A program made the translations under genes and the position numbers. Below the pieces are notes generated by a model. That model was not told the origin of the DNA, made no database searches, and was given only the letters and a program-made list of their open reading frames with translations. Below are positions 60,846 through 64,000 of a stretch of DNA of 64,000 bases, piece after piece; the stretch's first letter is position 1; each line of letters begins with the position of its first letter. The DNA is from CAIKMD01 sp035277525 (GTDB lineage Bacteria; Pseudomonadota; Alphaproteobacteria; ATCC43930; CGMCC-115725): assembly GCA_035277525.1 (NCBI GenBank), contig DATEKH010000147.1, forward strand, positions 1 to 64,000, read 5' to 3'.

Positions 60846-62033
60846 TCAGAATGCCGCGAGCCCGGTCTGCGCGCGGCCGAGGATGAGGGCGTGGATGTCG
60901 TGCGTGCCCTCATAGGTGTTGACGGTCTCGAGATTCATCATGTGACGGATCACGTGATATTCGTCGACAATGCCGTTGCCGCCGTGCATGTCGCGCGCCA
61001 TGCGCGCGATGTCGAGCGCCTTGCCGGTCGAGTTGCGCTTCAGGATCGAGACCATCTCGGGCGTCGCGCGGCCTTCGTCCTTGAGCCGGCCGAGCCGGAG
61101 GCAGGCATGAAGCCCGAGCGTGATCTCGGTCATCATGTCGGCGAGCTTCTTTTGCACGAGCTGGGTCGCGGCCAAGGGCTTGCCGAAGGCATGGCGCGCG
61201 AGCGTGTAGTCGCGCGCCGCGTGCCAGCAGAACTCGGCGGCGCCGAGCGCGCCCCAGGCGATGCCGTAGCGCGCATTGTCGAGGCAGGTGAACGGGCCGC
61301 GCAAGCCGGTGACGCCCGGCAGGATGTTCTCCTCGGGCACGAACACGTCGGCCATCACGATCTCGCCGGTGATCGAGGCCCGGAGCGAGAATTTGCCTTC
61401 GATCTTCGGCGTCCCGAGGCCCTTCATGCCGCGCTCCAGGATGAAGCCGCGGATCGTCTCGTCGAGCTTTGCCCAGACCACCATGATATCGGCGATTGGC
61501 GAGTTGCTGATCCACATCTTGGCGCCGTTCAAGACGTAGCCGCCATCGACCTTCTTGGCGCGGCTTTTCATGCCGCCGGCATCGGAGCCGTGATCGGGCT
61601 CGGTCAGCCCGAAGCAGCCGATCATCGCGCCGGTCGCGAGCTTCGGCAGGTATTTGGCCCTCTGCGCCTCGGTGCCGAAATCATGGATCGGCCCCATCAC
61701 CAGCGAGGACTGAACGCTCAAACTGGAGCGATAGCCGCTGTCGACGCGCTCCAACTCGCGCGCGACGAGGCCGTAGCAGACATAGCTGACGCCGGCGCAG
61801 CCATAGCCCGAGATCGTCGAGCCGAGAAAGCCCAGCGCGCCCATCTCGTTCATGATCTCGCGGTCGAAGCTCTCGCTGCGGAACGCCGCCTGGATCCGCG
61901 GCATGAGCTTGTCCTGCGCATAGGCGCGCGCGCTGTCGCGCACCAGCTTTTCCTCGCTCGTGAGCATGTCCTCGAAGAGCAGCGGGTCCTGCCAGTTGAA
62001 GCTCGGCCTGTCCTTGCGCGGCGCGGTCGCCAT
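60846..62033 (-). CDS. gcdH: Glutaryl-CoA dehydrogenase-like acyl-CoA dehydrogenase
   Basis: 395 aa. GcdH oxidises and decarboxylates glutaryl-CoA to crotonyl-CoA, a step in lysine and aromatic degradation. Blocks: PLLFEDMLTSEEKLVRDSAR, GLVARELERVDSGYRSSLSV (the Arg/Ser substrate region), GCFGLTEPDHGSDAGGMKSR and the C-terminal catalytic glutamate in ETVNTYEGTHDIHALILGRA. It is upstream of the Rieske dioxygenase pair on the same strand (22 bp), consistent with a catabolic operon. Confidence 0.94.
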   Translation of the reverse strand: MATAPRKDRPSFNWQDPLLFEDMLTSEEKLVRDSARAYAQDKLMPRIQAAFRSESFDREIMNEMGALGFLGSTISGYGCAGVSYVCYGLVARELERVDSGYRSSLSVQSSLVMGPIHDFGTEAQRAKYLPKLATGAMIGCFGLTEPDHGSDAGGMKSRAKKVDGGYVLNGAKMWISNSPIADIMVVWAKLDETIRGFILERGMKGLGTPKIEGKFSLRASITGEIVMADVFVPEENILPGVTGLRGPFTCLDNARYGIAWGALGAAEFCWHAARDYTLARHAFGKPLAATQLVQKKLADMMTEITLGLHACLRLGRLKDEGRATPEMVSILKRNSTGKALDIARMARDMHGGNGIVDEYHVIRHMMNLETVNTYEGTHDIHALILGRAQTGLAAF

Positions 62034-62076
62034 CGATGTCTCCCTCTCGCTCCGAAAACGGCGCTATTCTAACGTC

Positions 62077-62262
62077 ATGGCGGCGGAGCGCGAGGTCATC
62101 TTTGAGTTCGTGCGCGTGGGCGGAACGGTGAAGGTCACCGCGCTCGACGTTGCGAGCGGCGTCGAGGTTTCGATCGTCGCGCCGACCTCGGCGGGCGAGG
62201 CTGCGATGAAACGCCTCGCCAAGCAAAAGCTCGACTATGTGATGGCGAAAGGCGGCCGCTAG
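62077..62262 (+). CDS. Small conserved protein (DUF6898-like)
   Basis: 61 aa from the ATG at 62077-62079. The sequence EVIFEFVRVGGTVKVTALDV, then SGVEVSIVAPTSAGEAAMKR and KQKLDYVMAKGGR, matches the short alphaproteobacterial family I know as DUF6898. It is a small beta-rich domain with a C-terminal basic helix. No function is known. It shares the 43-bp gap with divergent gcdH, and its stop overlaps the MsrQ-like stop by 4 bp (convergent). Confidence 0.75.
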   Translation: MAAEREVIFEFVRVGGTVKVTALDVASGVEVSIVAPTSAGEAAMKRLAKQKLDYVMAKGGR

Positions 62263-63122
62263 GCGGTCCGCAGCTTCGCTTCGACTTGCCGCTTGATGAG
62301 GACGCGCAGCGCGCCCAAAAGCGCCACGGCGCTGGTCGAGACCAAGACGATCCAGGCCGGCCGGATTCCGGTCTCGAGCGAGAAATCCGCCATCAGCACG
62401 AGCCCGAAAGGCGCGCCCATGGCGAGCGTGAAATAGGCGGCTTCGCCCAGCGCGGTGAGCGCGCCGGCGGCAAGGCTCATCGCCGCCATCGCGGCAAGCG
62501 GCAGCTTGCCGCGGCCAAAGCGCCAGGCGAGCGCGCGGCATCCCATCAGCCAGACAAAGATGCCCGCCATGACCGTGGGTTCCCACTCGTCGAGCTTCGA
62601 TTGCATGAAGTAGTGGATGACGGCGAGCAACGCGATCGCATAGAGGATGCGGTGAAGCTTTTGCCAGCGCCGTGCGCCGAGGCGGCGCTGCCAGCCATCG
62701 GTCGAGGTGATGGCGAGCACGCCGAGCCCCAAAAGCGCGCTGAAACCGATGGTGAGATAGATACGCAGGACGATCTCGGAGGCGACGGTCGGGATGTCGA
62801 AAGCCTCGTCCGCGGTATAGAGCGAGAGATGCACGAGAACATAGACAAAGGCCGCGACGCCGACCATGCGTCGCACCTGCAGAAGCTGTGGCCACCGCAG
62901 CACGACTCGTGCCGGCGATATCGCCAGCGCGATGAAGACCAGACGGATCGTCCAATCGCCGAACTGGTGAATGGCCTCGGTCAGCGGCCGCGCGCCCAAA
63001 AGCCCGAGATCGAAGGAGATCGCCGTCCACAGGCCCGGCACGAACAGGGCTGCGAGCACGAGCGCTTTCAGCGGCGAGAACCGGCCGTCATGATCGTACC
63101 AAGGAAGATTGCGCAAGCTCAT
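62259..63122 (-). CDS. MsrQ/ferric-reductase-like haem membrane protein
   Basis: 287 aa from the ATG at 63120-63122 (MSLRNLPWYDHDGRFSPLKA). Several membrane helices, with the haem-ligand histidines in ALAISPARVVLRWPQLLQVR, FVYVLVHLSLYTADEAFDIP and WQKLHRILYAIALLAVIHYF. This pattern fits MsrQ and YedZ, the b-haem partner of the methionine-sulfoxide reductase MsrP; the msrP gene is not adjacent. A C-terminal extension beyond the usual about 200 aa (ETGIRPAWIVLVSTSAVALL) adds further helices. Divergent from livH by 112 bp. Confidence 0.8.
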   Translation of the reverse strand: MSLRNLPWYDHDGRFSPLKALVLAALFVPGLWTAISFDLGLLGARPLTEAIHQFGDWTIRLVFIALAISPARVVLRWPQLLQVRRMVGVAAFVYVLVHLSLYTADEAFDIPTVASEIVLRIYLTIGFSALLGLGVLAITSTDGWQRRLGARRWQKLHRILYAIALLAVIHYFMQSKLDEWEPTVMAGIFVWLMGCRALAWRFGRGKLPLAAMAAMSLAAGALTALGEAAYFTLAMGAPFGLVLMADFSLETGIRPAWIVLVSTSAVALLGALRVLIKRQVEAKLRTA

Positions 63123-63234
63123 TGCCGCGATTTTTCTAGCGCAAGCGCTCGCCTGCGCCCACGGGAAACCCTTCACGATTCGGCGATTTTGCAGCCTTGC
63201 TCCGGGCGCGACACCCGCATAATTTGAATTCCCC

Positions 63235-64000
63235 ATGAGTTACTTCCTGCAGCAACTGATCAACGGCCTGACGCTCGGCGCGATCTATGGCTTGATCGCC
63301 ATCGGCTACACCATGGTTTACGGCATCGTCGGCATGATCAATTTCGCCCATGGCGAGATTTACATGATCGGCGCCTTCGTCTCGCTCATCACCTTTTTCG
63401 TTCTGGGCGTGGCCGGGGTTACATGGGTACCGCTCGCCTTGGCGCTGGTTCTGGTCTCGGCGATGATTTTCACGGCTTTTTACGGCTGGACGGTCGAGCG
63501 GGTCGCCTACCGGCCATTGCGGGGCTCTTTCCGCCTGGCGCCGCTCATCTCGGCGATCGGCATGTCGATCTTCCTGCAAAACTATGTCCAGCTCGTGCAA
63601 GGGGCGCAGGTGAAAAGCATGCCGCCGGTAATCAATGGCGGCTTCCGCCTGATGGAGACAAACGGCTTCGTCGTCCAGCTCAGCTATCTTCAGATCATGA
63701 TCATGCTGACGACGGTCGCGCTGATGGCGGGGTTCAGCATCATGATCGCGGCGACGCCGCTCGGCCGGGCGCAGCGCGCCTGCGAGCAGGACATGACCAT
63801 GGCGGCGCTGTTGGGCATCAACGTCGATCGCACCATCTCGACGACCTTTATCATCGGCGCCATCCTCGCGGCCGTGGCCGGCATGATGGTCACGCTCTAT
63901 TACGGCGTGATCGATTTCTTCATCGGCTTTCTTGCCGGCATGAAGGCGTTCACCGCCGCGGTCCTGGGCGGCATCGGCTCGCTGCCCGGCGCCATGCTGG
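63235..64000 (+). CDS. livH: Branched-chain amino acid ABC transporter permease LivH (5' part, runs off the right edge)
   Basis: About 255 codons visible from the ATG at 63235-63237. LivH family signatures are the N-terminal MSYFLQQLINGLTLGAIYGL, then IAIGYTMVYGIVGMINFAHG (the conserved membrane motif INFAHG) and APLISAIGMSIFLQNYVQLV. GRAQRACEQDMTMAALLGIN is the cytoplasmic EAA-type loop that docks the ATPase. The gene continues outside the window, normally followed by livM and livG/F. The LivK-like gene at 51.3 kb may be its binding protein or a different one. Confidence 0.95.
   Translation, partial: MSYFLQQLINGLTLGAIYGLIAIGYTMVYGIVGMINFAHGEIYMIGAFVSLITFFVLGVAGVTWVPLALALVLVSAMIFTAFYGWTVERVAYRPLRGSFRLAPLISAIGMSIFLQNYVQLVQGAQVKSMPPVINGGFRLMETNGFVVQLSYLQIMIMLTTVALMAGFSIMIAATPLGRAQRACEQDMTMAALLGINVDRTISTTFIIGAILAAVAGMMVTLYYGVIDFFIGFLAGMKAFTAAVLGGIGSLPGAML

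Noticed and set aside
59000..60886. 628-codon plus-strand open frame opposite the two dioxygenase subunits
   Set aside because: Spans two real genes on the other strand and their spacer, with shadow-like composition.

Overview
The window is a GC-rich, gene-dense piece of chromosome from an alphaproteobacterium, probably Hyphomicrobiales or Rhodospirillales. The evidence is a SUF operon led by an Rrf2-type regulator, an LdtR-type MarR regulator, a bacterial arginyl-tRNA-protein transferase, an aspartate-rich (Mg-type) HemB, TRAP carriers and many small catabolic cassettes. I see no rRNA, tRNA, CRISPR array, prophage or transposase gene. No gene-free stretch exceeds about 300 bases; the longest gaps (9428-9693, 16209-16497, 25581-25839, 37641-37904) are promoter regions.

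Layout. 1-8.2 kb: a class II aldolase fragment, a 2-hydroxyacid dehydrogenase, a hydrolase/Ldh/MFS operon on the minus strand, and a Rieske oxygenase/hydrolase/flavin monooxygenase cassette. 8.3-9.4 kb: a ModE-type DNA-binding protein and an orphan ModA with a molybdate-box-like palindrome at its start. 9.7-12.2 kb: a two-component system with a tiny membrane protein upstream. 12.3-14.1 kb: a damaged peroxide-defence locus (truncated oxyR, remnant ahpD, no ahpC) beside an intact dps. 14.2-16.2 kb: acyl-CoA dehydrogenase and GST. 16.5-22.6 kb: the SUF operon (regulator-B-C-D-S-U-T). 22.6-25.6 kb: a complete TRAP transporter. 25.8-27.8 kb: a cytochrome c'-like protein with an unusual CX3CH motif, a small secreted protein and a dihaem cytochrome. 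27.9-31.3 kb: an ABC exporter, a small protein and a PHA depolymerase. 31.4-35.5 kb: beta-keto-acid catabolism (BKACE, CoA-transferase A/B, thioesterase, PcaF-type thiolase). 35.7-41.4 kb: gamma-glutamyltransferase, a PII protein with a near-perfect sigma-54 promoter, and, divergent from it, a 1159-residue fused iron-sulfur flavoprotein. 41.4-47.8 kb: arginyltransferase, GST, MotB/MotA, HemB, an RlmM-type methyltransferase and a hydrolase. 47.9-58.3 kb: class III CoA-transferase, a GH3 glycosidase, a LivK-type binding protein, a Gfo/Idh/MocA dehydrogenase, a MarR regulator, a second Rieske oxygenase and a penicillin acylase whose stop codon lies in a 49-bp transposon-like miniature element. 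58.5-64 kb: LdtR, a two-subunit Rieske dioxygenase, GcdH, a small conserved protein, an MsrQ-like haem membrane protein and the start of LivH.

The overall picture is a soil or water heterotroph with broad aromatic and organic-acid catabolism. The most notable items are the fused GltD/NfnA-like flavoprotein beside the sigma-54 PII gene, the collapsed oxyR-ahpCD locus, the putative Mo-box abutting the modA start codon, the CTAG-flanked miniature element, the CX3CH cytochrome, the micro-protein in the two-component operon, and two short AT-rich patches inside otherwise GC-rich conserved genes.
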